A DNA stretch of 58,175 nt from Brevundimonas subvibrioides. Its GTDB lineage: Bacteria; Pseudomonadota; Alphaproteobacteria; Caulobacterales; Caulobacteraceae. The DNA lies in assembly GCA_002280475.1 (NCBI GenBank), contig NCEB01000011.1, positions 1-58,175 of the forward strand, written 5' to 3'. The notes under the pieces are model-generated. The model was not told the DNA's origin and did no database searches. It saw only the letters and a program-made list of their open reading frames with translations. A program made the position numbers and the translations under genes. This document shows positions 45,160-54,224 of the stretch, piece after piece (position 1 is the first letter of the stretch; each line of letters begins with the position of its first letter).

Positions 45160-45684
45160 ATGCCCCAGGTCCGTTTCACCCGCCGATTTTCCATGGCCCA
45201 CCGTCTGCTGGCGGACGCGGGTTCGCGCTGCGCCGTGCCGCACGGCCACAACGAGTTCGTGACCGTGACCCTGGCCACCGACGCGCAGATGGACTTCGGC
45301 GGCTCGAACTACGTCGCCTCGTTCGAGAGCCTGAAGACGCGCTGGCACGGCTTCATCGACGGGGCGGTCGATCATGCGTTTCAGGTCGGGGCGGCCGACC
45401 CCCTGCTGGACTGGTTCCGCACGCACGAGCCGCAGCGTCTGAACCAGATCATGGTCTTCGACGGCGACCCGACGACCGAGGCCTTCGCCATCGCCCTGCG
45501 GCGCAAGATCGACGCGATCCTGACGGCGGAAAATTCGGCCTACCGCTGCATCGAACTGGCGCTGGAAGAGACGCCGACCAACACCATCGTGGTGGGCGAG
45601 ACCCTCAGCGCGGCCGAGCGCGGCTGGATGGCGGGGGGCTGGATGGACCGCCCCGACCTGACGATCAACGACCTGACACCCTAA
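45160..45684 (+). CDS. queD: 6-carboxytetrahydropterin synthase / PTPS family protein
   Basis: A 174-residue member of the 6-pyruvoyltetrahydropterin synthase family, whose QueD branch makes 6-carboxy-5,6,7,8-tetrahydropterin on the way to queuosine. FTRRFSMAHRL and VPHGHNEFVTV carry zinc histidines, and VFDGDPTTEAFA and CIELALEETPTNTIVV follow the fold. It is longer than typical QueD (about 120), so the exact role is less sure. No other queuosine gene is in the window. Confidence 0.75.
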   Translation: MPQVRFTRRFSMAHRLLADAGSRCAVPHGHNEFVTVTLATDAQMDFGGSNYVASFESLKTRWHGFIDGAVDHAFQVGAADPLLDWFRTHEPQRLNQIMVFDGDPTTEAFAIALRRKIDAILTAENSAYRCIELALEETPTNTIVVGETLSAAERGWMAGGWMDRPDLTINDLTP

Positions 45685-45747
45685 GCCACGGCTTGCCTCG
45701 CGTCGGCCCGCCCGCCATTGTCGCACCCTGACCTTAGAGGAGCCCCG

Positions 45748-46422
45748 ATGGCCGAACCCGGCGATCCGAAAGCGCCAGACGCCGCGCAGCCAGAGCCCGA
45801 CATGGACGAGGCCGTGGGCTTCGCCTCGCCGGCGTCCCTGGCCGGTCGACCGCGCGAGGTGACGCCTCCCGCCCTGCCGACGCCGCCCGAACCCGAGCCT
45901 GAACCCGAGCTATTCCCGGCCCCTGAGCCCGAAACGCCGGAACGCGCCGCGACGCCTGAACCCGTCTCCGCCGAAGTTCCTGAGCCCCACCCCGCGCAGC
46001 CCGCGGTCGATCCGACCCCCGCCTGGGCGCGCGAGACGCCGCGGCCCGCCGCCTATGCCGGATCCGGAGCCCGACGCGACGCCCCCGCCGAGATCGAGGG
46101 CGCCAGCGGCCTCTACTCCGTCTACGCCCTGATCCTGTTCGCCGTGCCGACCCTGGGCGTTTCGGCGGTCATCGCTCTTCTGGCCGTCACCGGCCGAGCG
46201 GGCCCCACCGGCGACGTCGCCGCCAGCCATTTCGTGTTCCAGCAACGCACACTTTGGGCAGGAGGGGTCGTGGCCCTGGCCGGCGCCATTCTGGTGGTGG
46301 TGGGACTGGGCGTCTTCGTTCTTTTCGCCCTGGCGGTCTGGTTGATCCTTCGGGGGGCCGCGGGCGTTCTGAAGCTGAAGGCCGGGCGCGCCATGCCCAA
46401 CCCGCGCGGCTGGCTGATCTGA
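45748..46422 (+). CDS. Pro/Glu-rich membrane protein
   Basis: A 224-residue protein with a long N-terminal Pro-Glu-Ala-rich cytoplasmic region (residues about 1-125, with repeats such as PEPEPE) and two membrane helices near 131-155 and 170-205. A GAGGAG Shine-Dalgarno lies six bases before ATG 45748. The C-terminal RGAAGVLKLKAGRAMPNPRGWLI recalls DUF4870-like tails. It is followed after 13 bases by a related small membrane protein gene. Confidence 0.7.
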   Translation: MAEPGDPKAPDAAQPEPDMDEAVGFASPASLAGRPREVTPPALPTPPEPEPEPELFPAPEPETPERAATPEPVSAEVPEPHPAQPAVDPTPAWARETPRPAAYAGSGARRDAPAEIEGASGLYSVYALILFAVPTLGVSAVIALLAVTGRAGPTGDVAASHFVFQQRTLWAGGVVALAGAILVVVGLGVFVLFALAVWLILRGAAGVLKLKAGRAMPNPRGWLI

Positions 46423-46435
46423 TCCGGAGCGACCC

Positions 46436-46816
46436 ATGACCGACACGCCCCAGCCCCGCCTGCAGTCCGGCCTCGACAGCGAGGGCAAGCCCGCCGCCCT
46501 GATCGCCTGGGGTCTGTATGTCCTGTCGATCCCATCGGCCAATGTGCTCGTTCTGGTCGGCCTCGTCGTCGCCTATGCCGCGCGGGGGTCGGCCACCGGC
46601 GTCGCGCGCCAGCACATGGACGCCCAGATCGCGCTGTTCTGGTCGGTCTTCTGGTGGACCATCGCCCTGTGGGTGCTGATCGCGCTCAGTGCGGTCACGG
46701 TTATCCTGATCCCGCTGGCCATCGTGTTCTGGCTGCTGTGGTTCCTGCTCAGCGTCTGGTTCACGGTGAAGAGCGTGCTGGGGATCATCAATCTGTTGCA
46801 GGACCGCCCGGCCTGA
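46436..46816 (+). CDS. DUF4870-like small membrane protein
   Basis: A 126-residue protein with three to four helices and a layout typical of DUF4870/COG3671 membrane proteins: a short N-terminal tail, IAWGLYVLSIPSANVLVLVGLVVAYAARG, a cytoplasmic loop with ARQHMDAQIALFW, then two long hydrophobic segments. Function unknown. It follows the Pro-rich membrane gene at 13 bases and is likely co-transcribed. Confidence 0.75.
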   Translation: MTDTPQPRLQSGLDSEGKPAALIAWGLYVLSIPSANVLVLVGLVVAYAARGSATGVARQHMDAQIALFWSVFWWTIALWVLIALSAVTVILIPLAIVFWLLWFLLSVWFTVKSVLGIINLLQDRPA

Positions 46817-46903
46817 TCGCCGACGGCTGCGACCGCGCGTCGCCATACGGAACGGCGGCAGGGTCCCGGGGTTGTCGAGGGCTCACACCCAGGGACATTC
46901 CGC

Positions 46904-47206
46904 ATGAGCGACTTTCGCGACGTCACGGCCAGGCATCGTTACGAACAGGGGTTCGCCGACGCTGACGGCACGCTGCGCTGCGTCTGGGCCGACTACGCGA
47001 CGCGGGGCGCCGCGCGCGCCATCCTGCACGTCGAGGCCGAGCCGGAACTGCGCGGCACGGGGGCGTCGGGGCAGTTCATGCAGAGCTTGGCCGACCACGC
47101 CCGGCGCGAGGGCACGCGACTGATCCCGATCTGCGGATACGCCGTCGCCTGGTTCAAACGGCACCCGGATCAGGCCGACGTTCTCGCCGAGCCGCCCCCT
47201 CTCTAA
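46904..47206 (+). CDS. small GNAT-like acetyltransferase (YjdJ type)
   Basis: A 100-residue single-domain acetyltransferase-like protein of the short GNAT group. The CoA-loop equivalent is PELRGTGASGQFMQSLADHARREG, and GYAVAWFKRHPDQADVL closes the fold, the usual end of these proteins. The substrate is unknown. Its last four bases overlap the end of the convergent SDR gene at 47203. Confidence 0.8.
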   Translation: MSDFRDVTARHRYEQGFADADGTLRCVWADYATRGAARAILHVEAEPELRGTGASGQFMQSLADHARREGTRLIPICGYAVAWFKRHPDQADVLAEPPPL

Positions 47207-48189
47207 CCGCCGTTATAGCCGCCGATGATGGGCAGGACCTCGCCGGTGATGAAGCTCGACATCTGGGGCGACGCCAGGAAGACGTAAGCGGGCGCGATCT
47301 CTTCCGGCTGGGCCGGGCGCTTCATCACGGTCTGCGCGCCGAACCGGGCGACCTTGTCCGCCTGTCGGTCGGCCGGATTCAGCGGCGTCCAGACGGGCCC
47401 GGGCGCCACGACGTTCACACGAATGCCGCGCGGCGCCAGATGGGTGCCCAGCGACCGGGCGAAGGCGTGGATGCCCCCCTTGGTGAGGGAGTAGTCCAGC
47501 AGGTTCCCGTTGCCCATGATGCCGGTCACCGACCCGGTCATCACGATCGACCCGCCGGACTTCAGGTGGGGCACCGCCGCCTTCACCAGGTTGAAATAGC
47601 CATAGAGGTTGGTCTTCATCGTCCGGTCGAACTGCTCGAAGGTCAGATCCTCGAACGCCTCGACGTGCTGCTGAAAGGCCGCGTTGGGCACGACGACGTC
47701 CAGCCGGCCGAACGCCTGGATCGTCTCGGCCACGGCCATTTCCGAGAAGGCGGGGTCGGCGACGTCGCCCTTCAGCACGATGGCGCGGCGACCCTCGGCT
47801 TCGACCGCGCGCTTCGTCTCCTGGGCGTCCGCGTCCTCGTCCAGATGGCAGATGGCGACGTCGCAGCCCTCGCGCGCGAACAGCACGGCGACGCCCCGGC
47901 CGATGCCCGAGTCCGCGCCGGTGACGATGGCGGCGAACCCCTCCAGCTTGCCCGAGCCCTTCCAGAACGGTGCGTCGTACATCGGCGCGGGATCCAGCGC
48001 GGCCTCGTCGCCAGGCTTCCTCTGGTGCTGTTCTGGAAAGGGGGGCTCGGGGTAACGGCGGGCTCCGGCCTGGACCGCGCCCGTGTCGTCATCGTCGCCG
48101 CCGGAACCGGCCTTGGAATCTATGCCCGCCTGGATGTCGCGCTCCTGGTCGCCGATATCTTCGGCGCGTGCGGTGAAACGGTCGTCCAT
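47203..48189 (-). CDS. SDR family oxidoreductase (YghA-like)
   Basis: A 328-residue short-chain dehydrogenase with a ~65-residue N-terminal extension typical of the YghA/YhdF group (the FPEQHQRKPGDEAALDPAP segment). TGADSGIGRGVA is the cofactor loop, NAAFQ the NNAG equivalent, SVTGIMGNGNLLDYSLTKG contains catalytic Ser, Tyr and Lys. General stress-related aldehyde or ketone reduction is likely; substrate unknown. A short stretch of acidic residues (GGDDDDTG) is in the N-terminal part. Confidence 0.88.
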   Translation of the reverse strand: MDDRFTARAEDIGDQERDIQAGIDSKAGSGGDDDDTGAVQAGARRYPEPPFPEQHQRKPGDEAALDPAPMYDAPFWKGSGKLEGFAAIVTGADSGIGRGVAVLFAREGCDVAICHLDEDADAQETKRAVEAEGRRAIVLKGDVADPAFSEMAVAETIQAFGRLDVVVPNAAFQQHVEAFEDLTFEQFDRTMKTNLYGYFNLVKAAVPHLKSGGSIVMTGSVTGIMGNGNLLDYSLTKGGIHAFARSLGTHLAPRGIRVNVVAPGPVWTPLNPADRQADKVARFGAQTVMKRPAQPEEIAPAYVFLASPQMSSFITGEVLPIIGGYNGG

Positions 48190-48281
48190 GGTGGCTCTCC
48201 TTGGGGCTGCCCCTGAAGAAGACGGCGGACCCGCGAGCGGTTCCGGGGCATTATGCGAGGGACGACACCGGGGAGACCAAG

Positions 48282-48935
48282 ATGGGACCGATCGAGCTGA
48301 ACGGCCTGACCGACGCGGCAGAGCCTTTCCAGACCTGGATTCTGCCCGCGCTGCTGGGGCTCGGCCTCGCCTCGGCGACGGGTCTGAGAACCTTCCTGCC
48401 GCTGCTGATGCTGTCGCTGGCGGCGCATTTCGGCCTGTTCGGGATCGAACTGAACGACCGGATGGCGTGGCTGGCGGACTGGCCCGCCATCGCCGCCCTG
48501 GGAACCGCCGCGGTGGTGGAGTTCACCGGCGACAAGATCCCCGTGGTCGATCACGGCCTGAACGTATTGGGGGCCTTCACCCGGCCGGTGGCGGGGGCGG
48601 TCGCGGCCGGCAGCGTCTTCGCCGGTGTCGACCCGACCACGGCGGCCATCGCGGGCGTGATCGTCGGGGCCCCGGCGGCCATGGCCTTCAACGCGGCACA
48701 GGGCGGAGCCCGGCTGACGTCCACGGCGACCACGGGCGGCATCGGCAATCCAGTCCTGTCGCTGATCGAGGACCTGCTCAGCTTCCTAATGGTGGTGCTG
48801 GCGTTCCTGGCCCCCGTCCTGGTGCCGGTCCTGATGATCGTGCTGGCGGTGCTGCTGTTCCGGCTCGCCAACCGCATCCGGCGGCGCTCGGAAGGGACGG
48901 TCACCGGATCAAAAGCGCGTGAGGGTCGCGCGTAG
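48282..48935 (+). CDS. DUF4126 membrane protein
   Basis: A 217-residue protein with about six helices and the DUF4126 features GLGLASATGLRTFLPLLMLSLAAHFG near the start and FTGDKIPVVDHGLN. ATG 48282 is preceded by GGGAGA. The function is unknown. Its end overlaps the convergent small gene at 48909 by 27 bases. Confidence 0.8.
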   Translation: MGPIELNGLTDAAEPFQTWILPALLGLGLASATGLRTFLPLLMLSLAAHFGLFGIELNDRMAWLADWPAIAALGTAAVVEFTGDKIPVVDHGLNVLGAFTRPVAGAVAAGSVFAGVDPTTAAIAGVIVGAPAAMAFNAAQGGARLTSTATTGGIGNPVLSLIEDLLSFLMVVLAFLAPVLVPVLMIVLAVLLFRLANRIRRRSEGTVTGSKAREGRA

Positions 48936-49193
48936 CGTCCGACTGGCGACCGGCGCCTCCTGGCTCAGGCGGCGGGCGATGTCCTTGACCGATTGCGGAT
49001 AGGTCGCGCCGCCGACGGCGATCTCGTCGGCCAGCACCGTCATGCGCTCGATGGCCTCGGCCAGAGCCGTGATGTGGTCATGGGTCACCGCCAGGGTCTC
49101 GGCCTGCAGGGCGCGGACCCGGTCGCCGTGAGACGACGCTGTCTCCTCGGTTTCAAACGTCGGACGAACGACCGCCAACTGTGCGTTTGTCAT
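48909..49193 (-). CDS. small hypothetical protein, paralogue A
   Basis: A 94-residue soluble protein, mostly helical. The C-terminal half (ADEIAVGGATYPQSVKDIAR...) is clearly similar to the one encoded at 49269-49577, so the two are tandem paralogues. An alternating pattern of Leu, Ala and charged residues suggests a helical bundle. It overlaps the convergent DUF4126 gene by 27 bases. Function unknown. Confidence 0.65.
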   Translation of the reverse strand: MTNAQLAVVRPTFETEETASSHGDRVRALQAETLAVTHDHITALAEAIERMTVLADEIAVGGATYPQSVKDIARRLSQEAPVASRTLRATLTRF

Positions 49194-49268
49194 GATTGCC
49201 TCCCCGCCCGACTCCCAGCGTCGGGCCCGTGCATAATACGGTTAACGGGGGAATCCGGATGCGTCGAA

Positions 49269-49577
49269 TCAGTGCGAGCGAGACACGATCGCCTTGATGG
49301 TCTCGGCCTTCATCGGCAGGTCTTCGGCGAGGCGAGAGGCGATCTCGCGCGCGCCGACCGGATAGGCGTCGCCGCCCTCGGCGATCTCGCGCGCCTTGGC
49401 CGCGGCTTCGGCCAGCAGCCGTTCCAGCCCTTCGACCTCCTCCAGCGCCAGGGCCCGCGCCTCCTGCTGCAGGCGTTTGACCCGCTCGGCCGTGGTGGCC
49501 GGTGGCTTCATCAGATCATAGACCTCCGACTCGGCGACGAGACGCAGGTCGGGTTTGCTGGGGGGCTTGGGGGACAT
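49269..49577 (-). CDS. small hypothetical protein, paralogue B
   Basis: A 102-residue soluble helical protein. Its C-terminal part AREIAEGGDAYPVGAREIAS...KAETIKAIVSRS aligns residue for residue with paralogue A (AxEIAxGGxxYPxxxxxIAxRLxxxxPxxxxTxxAxxxR). A hydrophilic N-terminal region and a central Ala/Glu-rich helix precede it. It is likely the source or product of a tandem duplication, separated from paralogue A by 75 bases. Function unknown. Confidence 0.65.
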   Translation of the reverse strand: MSPKPPSKPDLRLVAESEVYDLMKPPATTAERVKRLQQEARALALEEVEGLERLLAEAAAKAREIAEGGDAYPVGAREIASRLAEDLPMKAETIKAIVSRSH

Positions 49578-49677
49578 GACGAACCTCTCTGAGGCTCCAC
49601 AATGACCAACCCCGCACCCGCGTTCCGCGTTCGGACGGAAACGGAGAGCGTCGGTGGCCGAGTGTTGCCGGTATGCC

Positions 49678-51522
49678 TCAGACCGTTTCGCGGGCCGGTT
49701 CCTCGTCCAGCGCTTCGGCCGCCTCCTCGTTCAAGGCCTGACCCTCGCGACGCGGCTTGACGTAAGGCTCCGGCGTCGGCGTCACGGCATTGCCGCGCAT
49801 CAGGCCGCGTCCGGCGGTCAGGCCACCGGTGACCTGCAGCGTCAGCCGTTCGGCGTCGCGGCGGCGCACGTCCTCGATCGTTTCGGCGACGTCCGCGGCG
49901 TGGAACCCCAGGTCGATCAGGACGTGCTCGCCGAACTTCAGCGCGGATTCGAACGTCTCGCGGATGTGATACTCGACGCCGGCCTCGATCAGCCTGATCG
50001 AGTGACCGCGGTCGTAGGCGCGCACGAACAGCTTGGTCAGGGGGAACTCGGCCTTGACGATCTCAACGATGCGGTCCGCGGCCTCGGGCTTGTCGACACA
50101 GACCAGAATGGTCTCCGCCTCGGCTGCCCCGGAGGCCCGCAGCACGTCCAGCCTCTGGCCGTCGCCGTAATAGACCTTGAAGCCGAAATTGCCCGCCGCC
50201 TTGATCATGTCGACGTCGATGTCGACGATCGAGACGTCCACGTCGCGCGCCAGCAGGGGCTGGGACACCACCTGGGCGAAGCGGCCGAAGCCGATGATCA
50301 GGACCCGCTCCTTCAGATCGCGCGCGTGCTCGACGCCATCCAGCGAGACCGTCTCGCGCGACCTCAGCCGATCGACGATCAACATGCGGACGGGCGTCAG
50401 GGCCATAGACACGATGACCACGGCCGAGGCGATGGCGGCGGTGCGCGGGTCGAACAGGCCCCCGGCCAGGGCGGCGGCGTACAGGACGAAAGCGAATTCG
50501 CCGCCTTCTCCCATCAAGGCCGCGCGCTTGATCGCCTCGTGGTGGGGCGCCTTCATGATCCGGGCGACGCCGTACACCCCCGCCATCTTGGCTGTCATGG
50601 AGGCGACCACCGCCGCCAGGACGATCGGCCAGTCGACCGCGACCACGCCGAGGTCCAGCGACATTCCGACGCTGAGGAAGAACAGCCCCAGAAGGATGCC
50701 CCGGAAGGGCTCGACGTCCGCTTCCAGCTGGTTACGGAAGGTCGATTCCGACAGCAGCACGCCCGCCAGGAACGCGCCCATCGCCATCGACAGACCGCCC
50801 AGGTCCATGGCCCAGGCCGCCCCCAGCACGACCAGCAGCGCGCCCGCCGTCATCACCTCGCGACCGCCATAGCGCGCCAGCAGCCGGAACGCCGGGTTCA
50901 GCGCCCATCGCCCGATCACATAGACGGCGGCCACCGCCGCCACGGCGAAGCCGATGGTCATCCAGATCGGCTGAGGGTTCTCGATGGTCGTGCCGAACAG
51001 ACCCGCCAGCACCGCCACCACGGCGAGCAGGGGCACGATGGCCAGGTCCTCGAACAACAGGATCGAGACGACACGCTGGCCGTCCGACTCGTTGTTCTCG
51101 TTGCGCTCCTCCAGCAGCTGCATGACAATGGCGGTCGACGACAGGGCGAAGCCGGAGCCGATGATCAGGGCGACATACCAGGGCTGGCCGAAGGCGGCGA
51201 CGGCGGCGGTCAGCAAGGTGGCGCAGACCGCGACCTGAAGCGCGCCCAGGCCGAAGATGTCCTTCCTCAGGCTCCACAGACGCGCGGGCCGCATCTCCAG
51301 CCCGATGAGGAACAGGAACATGACGACGCCCAGTTCGGCGACGTGCAATATGGACTCCGCGTCCTGGATCATTCCGACCCCAAAGGGGCCGATGATCAGG
51401 CCGGCCGCCAGATAACCCAGGACGGCCCCCAGTCCGAACCGCTTGAACAACGGCACGGCGACCACCGCCGCGGCCAGCAGCGCGACAGCGTGACCCAGCC
51501 CCATTCCCGTCGGTTCCGCCAT
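49678..51522 (-). CDS. KefB/KefC-type cation:proton antiporter (CPA2)
   Basis: A 614-residue member of the CPA2 antiporters. About twelve membrane helices fill residues 10-380, with FALSSTAIVMQLLEE and LLFEDLAIVPLLAV as core transport motifs, then a RCK/TrkA-N domain (ERVLIIGFGRFAQVVSQPLLARDVDVSIVDID) near residues 400-520 that senses NAD(H) or glutathione adducts in Kef proteins. The last ~60 residues are polar. No KefF/KefG-type ancillary quinone oxidoreductase is adjacent. Potassium efflux during electrophile or pH stress is the likely role. Confidence 0.88.
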   Translation of the reverse strand: MAEPTGMGLGHAVALLAAAVVAVPLFKRFGLGAVLGYLAAGLIIGPFGVGMIQDAESILHVAELGVVMFLFLIGLEMRPARLWSLRKDIFGLGALQVAVCATLLTAAVAAFGQPWYVALIIGSGFALSSTAIVMQLLEERNENNESDGQRVVSILLFEDLAIVPLLAVVAVLAGLFGTTIENPQPIWMTIGFAVAAVAAVYVIGRWALNPAFRLLARYGGREVMTAGALLVVLGAAWAMDLGGLSMAMGAFLAGVLLSESTFRNQLEADVEPFRGILLGLFFLSVGMSLDLGVVAVDWPIVLAAVVASMTAKMAGVYGVARIMKAPHHEAIKRAALMGEGGEFAFVLYAAALAGGLFDPRTAAIASAVVIVSMALTPVRMLIVDRLRSRETVSLDGVEHARDLKERVLIIGFGRFAQVVSQPLLARDVDVSIVDIDVDMIKAAGNFGFKVYYGDGQRLDVLRASGAAEAETILVCVDKPEAADRIVEIVKAEFPLTKLFVRAYDRGHSIRLIEAGVEYHIRETFESALKFGEHVLIDLGFHAADVAETIEDVRRRDAERLTLQVTGGLTAGRGLMRGNAVTPTPEPYVKPRREGQALNEEAAEALDEEPARETV

Positions 51523-51590
51523 CTTCGCCCCGTCGTTCCGATCCGTCCGGAGCCTATAGTGGCGTTTGCTCTTCGCGATTGCGAGAGGCG

Positions 51591-52406
51591 TCAGCCCTTT
51601 GTCAGGTCGACGATGCGTCTGACCAGGTCGCTGTCGGCATCGGTCAGGGGCGACAGCACCGTGAAATGGTTCAATCCCGCCAAGGCCTCAAAGCGCGTTT
51701 CGGCACCTCGCCCTGCCCAGGCGGCGGCCATGTCGCGCGACTGTCGCACGAACTCGGCTGTCTCGTCGGCCCCCACGACGCACTCCAGCACCGTGCCGCC
51801 GGGCGCGCCGCCGTTGGGGGCCGGCCACAGGATGGGCGACAAGGCCGCCGCCGTCGGAGTGTTCAGCCGCAGAGCCCGGTTGATCGAAGTCGGCACCAGA
51901 GGCCTGAGGTCGAACACGCCGGATATCGCGACGGCCGCCGACGCCCGCCCCTCGCTCAGCAAACAGGCCGCCAGATGCCCGCCCGCCGAATTACCGAACA
52001 CCATCGGTCGCGCCCCCTTGCGCGACCGGATCAGGTCGGTCGCGTCGCGCATCTGCATGACGATCCGCGACAGGGGCACGGAGGGGCACAGGTCATAGGA
52101 CGGCACGGCCAAGGACACGCCATGAGCCAGAAGAGCCGGGGCGATGCCGCTGAACCAGTCCTTGTCCAGCGCCTGCCAGTAGCCGCCATGGAGGAAGACC
52201 GCGACCGGCGCGTCCGGCCCGGCCTCGAACAGGTCCATCACCTCGCGCTCGCCTGGACCATAGCGCAGCAGGGACGGCGGATGGGCGGCGCGGGCGGCCT
52301 CGGCCTGGCGTTTCCACTCGGCCATCAGGGCGGGGTGGTCGGGCACGGCCCCGCGGTTGTCGTACTGGACCTCCAGCTCTTGGTCCGACAGGGGCTTATC
52401 GCTCAC
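51591..52406 (-). CDS. alpha/beta hydrolase, arylformamidase-like
   Basis: A 271-residue hydrolase of the kynurenine-formamidase/esterase group. FLHGGYWQALDKDWF is the oxyanion region (HGG), FGNSAGGHLAA holds the nucleophile Ser, and LNHFTVLSPL the His. It is often annotated as arylformamidase, which turns N-formylkynurenine to kynurenine in tryptophan breakdown; other kyn genes are absent from the window. Start GTG 52406 (VSDKPLSDQELEVQYDNRG) is the conserved beginning of the family. Confidence 0.8.
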   Translation of the reverse strand: MSDKPLSDQELEVQYDNRGAVPDHPALMAEWKRQAEAARAAHPPSLLRYGPGEREVMDLFEAGPDAPVAVFLHGGYWQALDKDWFSGIAPALLAHGVSLAVPSYDLCPSVPLSRIVMQMRDATDLIRSRKGARPMVFGNSAGGHLAACLLSEGRASAAVAISGVFDLRPLVPTSINRALRLNTPTAAALSPILWPAPNGGAPGGTVLECVVGADETAEFVRQSRDMAAAWAGRGAETRFEALAGLNHFTVLSPLTDADSDLVRRIVDLTKG

Positions 52407-52451
52407 GCGCGCATCCGATACCTTGGCTGCCGAACCGCCGGGAGCCCTGCC

Positions 52452-52706
52452 ATGATGACCGCCATCTTCGTCTTCATCAAATGCGAGCTGGGCCACGCCA
52501 ACGATGTCGCCGCCGACATGGTCGACAATGTCGAGAACGTCTCGGAGGTCTATTCGACCTCGGGCCAGTACGACCTGCTGGCCAAGTTCCAGCTGCCGAA
52601 AGAGATGGATATCGGCACCTTCGTGACCAAGTCGGTGCAGACCCGACCCCACATCCGCGACACCTTCACCGTCATCACCTTCTCGCCCTTCCTGCCGACG
52701 AAGTGA
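52452..52706 (+). CDS. standalone Lrp/AsnC ligand-binding (RAM) domain protein
   Basis: An 84-residue protein that is only the effector-binding half of an Lrp/AsnC regulator: AIFVFIKCELGHANDVAADMVDNVENVSEVYSTSGQYDLLAKF and the ending RDTFTVITFSPFLP. It has no DNA-binding domain. Such stand-alone RAM proteins may bind amino acids and modulate partner regulators. It is divergent from the arylformamidase-like gene and followed by a family B repeat. Confidence 0.85.
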   Translation: MMTAIFVFIKCELGHANDVAADMVDNVENVSEVYSTSGQYDLLAKFQLPKEMDIGTFVTKSVQTRPHIRDTFTVITFSPFLPTK

Positions 52707-52720
52707 CGCGTCCATTTTCG

Positions 52721-52831
52721 CCGTCATCCTCGGGCTTGACCCGAGGATCAGACGCTGGGCGGACTGTGCGCGAGTTCGATCGCACGAGCGGGCGGACAAT
52801 CCGATCCTCGGGTCAAGCCCGAGGATGACGG
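52721..52831. repeat. family B composite palindrome, copy 3
   Basis: CCGTCATCCTCGGGCTTGAC... at the left and ...GTCAAGCCCGAGGATGACGG at the right are perfect reverse complements. This copy and the left arm at 57059 carry GCTTGACC, whereas copies 1 and 2 carry ACTTGATC, so two subtypes exist. Confidence 0.88.
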
Positions 52832-52912
52832 AGTTGGTGGGTGCCATTCCCTGACCCTACGTCAGGACGGGAACCTGCTAGAATGAACTCAGAGGAAACG
52901 CGGGGAACACGC

Positions 52913-54091
52913 ATGACCGATCTGGAGACCTTCCGCGCCGAGACGCGCGCCTGGCTGGAGGCGAACTGCCCGGCCGAGTGCCGGGGGCCGCTGGACAATG
53001 ACGAGGACCGCGTCTGGGGCGGTCGCAACGCCACCTTCAAGACGCCCGCCCACAAACGCTGGATGGAGGTCATGGGCGAACGCGGCTGGACCGCGCCGGA
53101 GTGGCCGACCGAATACGGCGGCGGTGGCCTGACCCGCGAACAGGCCAAGGTTCTGGGCAGCGAGATGCGCCGGATCGACGCCCAGTCGCCGCTGTCCAGC
53201 TTCGGCATCTGGATGCTGGGCCCGGCGCTTCTTCAGTTCGGCACGGAAGAGCAGAAGAAGCGGTTCCTGCCCGAGATCGTGCGCGGCGAGATCCGCTGGT
53301 GCCAGGGCTATTCCGAGCCCGGCGCGGGGTCCGATCTGGCGGGCCTCCAGACCCGGGCCGAGGACCGGGGCGACCACTGGATCGTCAACGGCCAGAAGGT
53401 CTGGACCTCCTACGCCGACCAGGCCGACTGGATCTTCTGCCTGGTCCGCACCGACCCGGACGCCCCCAAGCATCTGGGCATTTCGTTCGTCCTGTTCGAC
53501 ATGGCCACGCCGGGCGTGACGACGCGGCCGATCACCCTGATCAGCGGCAAGAGCCCGTTCTGCGAGACCTTCTTCGACGACGTGCGGGTCGAGAAGGAGA
53601 ACCTGGTCGGGACGCTGAACCGGGGCTGGGACGTGGCCAAGGCTCTGCTGGCGCACGAGCGGACCATGATCGGGGCCATGGGCGACATGGGCCGGCCGAT
53701 GGGGCAGGTCGCGGTGGACTCGCTCGGGCTGGACGAGACCGGCCGCCTCGACGAGCCCATGCTGCGCGCCAGGATCGCCGAGCTGGAGATCGACGTCGCC
53801 GCCTTCCGCCTGTCGATGGAGCGGGTCGGGGATCAGGTGAAGGCCAGGCAGGTCTCGCCGGCCATCGCCTCGATGCTGAAATACTACGGCTCGGAGCTGA
53901 ACAAGCGCCGCCACGAACTGGCCATGGCGGCGGGCGGCTCGGACGCGCTGGAATGGGAGAGCGATCGATCCCGGAAGGGCACCGCCGCCCGCGACTGGCT
54001 GCGGACCAAGGCGAACTCGATCGAGGGTGGGACCTCGGAGGTCCAGCTGAACATCATCGCCAAGCATCTGCTGCAACTGCCGGGGGCTTAG
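52913..54091 (+). CDS. acyl-CoA dehydrogenase, large-type
   Basis: A 392-residue FAD-dependent dehydrogenase. GYSEPGAGSDLAGLQTRA and VWTSYADQADWIFCLVRT are the FAD/substrate signature, and the C-terminal KANSIEGGTSEVQLNIIAKHLL the final family motif; the catalytic Glu is not certain from inspection. In many alphaproteobacteria a pair of dehydrogenases like this and the next one are annotated as pimeloyl-CoA dehydrogenase large and small subunits, a role that is not proven. ATG 52913 is chosen (GGGGA upstream); 52883 would add ten residues. Confidence 0.85.
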   Translation: MTDLETFRAETRAWLEANCPAECRGPLDNDEDRVWGGRNATFKTPAHKRWMEVMGERGWTAPEWPTEYGGGGLTREQAKVLGSEMRRIDAQSPLSSFGIWMLGPALLQFGTEEQKKRFLPEIVRGEIRWCQGYSEPGAGSDLAGLQTRAEDRGDHWIVNGQKVWTSYADQADWIFCLVRTDPDAPKHLGISFVLFDMATPGVTTRPITLISGKSPFCETFFDDVRVEKENLVGTLNRGWDVAKALLAHERTMIGAMGDMGRPMGQVAVDSLGLDETGRLDEPMLRARIAELEIDVAAFRLSMERVGDQVKARQVSPAIASMLKYYGSELNKRRHELAMAAGGSDALEWESDRSRKGTAARDWLRTKANSIEGGTSEVQLNIIAKHLLQLPGA

Positions 54092-54098
54092 CGACCCT

Positions 54099-54211
54099 CT
54101 CCCTCCCCTTCATGGGGAGGGTGGCGCGCAGCGCCGGGTGGGGCCTGGCGCCGCACCACCCCACCCGTCCGACGCTTCGCGTCGTCCACCCTCCCCATGA
54201 AGGGGAGGGAG
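54099..54211. repeat. family A-like composite palindrome, copy 3
   Basis: CTCCCTCCCCTTCATGGGGAGGG at the left is mirrored by CCTCCCCATGAAGGGGAGGGAG at the right; between them lie GTGGGG and CCCCACCC units with variable hairpins. It separates the two acyl-CoA dehydrogenase genes. Its last purine run (AGGGGAGGGAG) lies just upstream of the second gene and might supply a ribosome binding site. Confidence 0.8.
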
Positions 54212-54224
54212 AAACGAGACCGAC

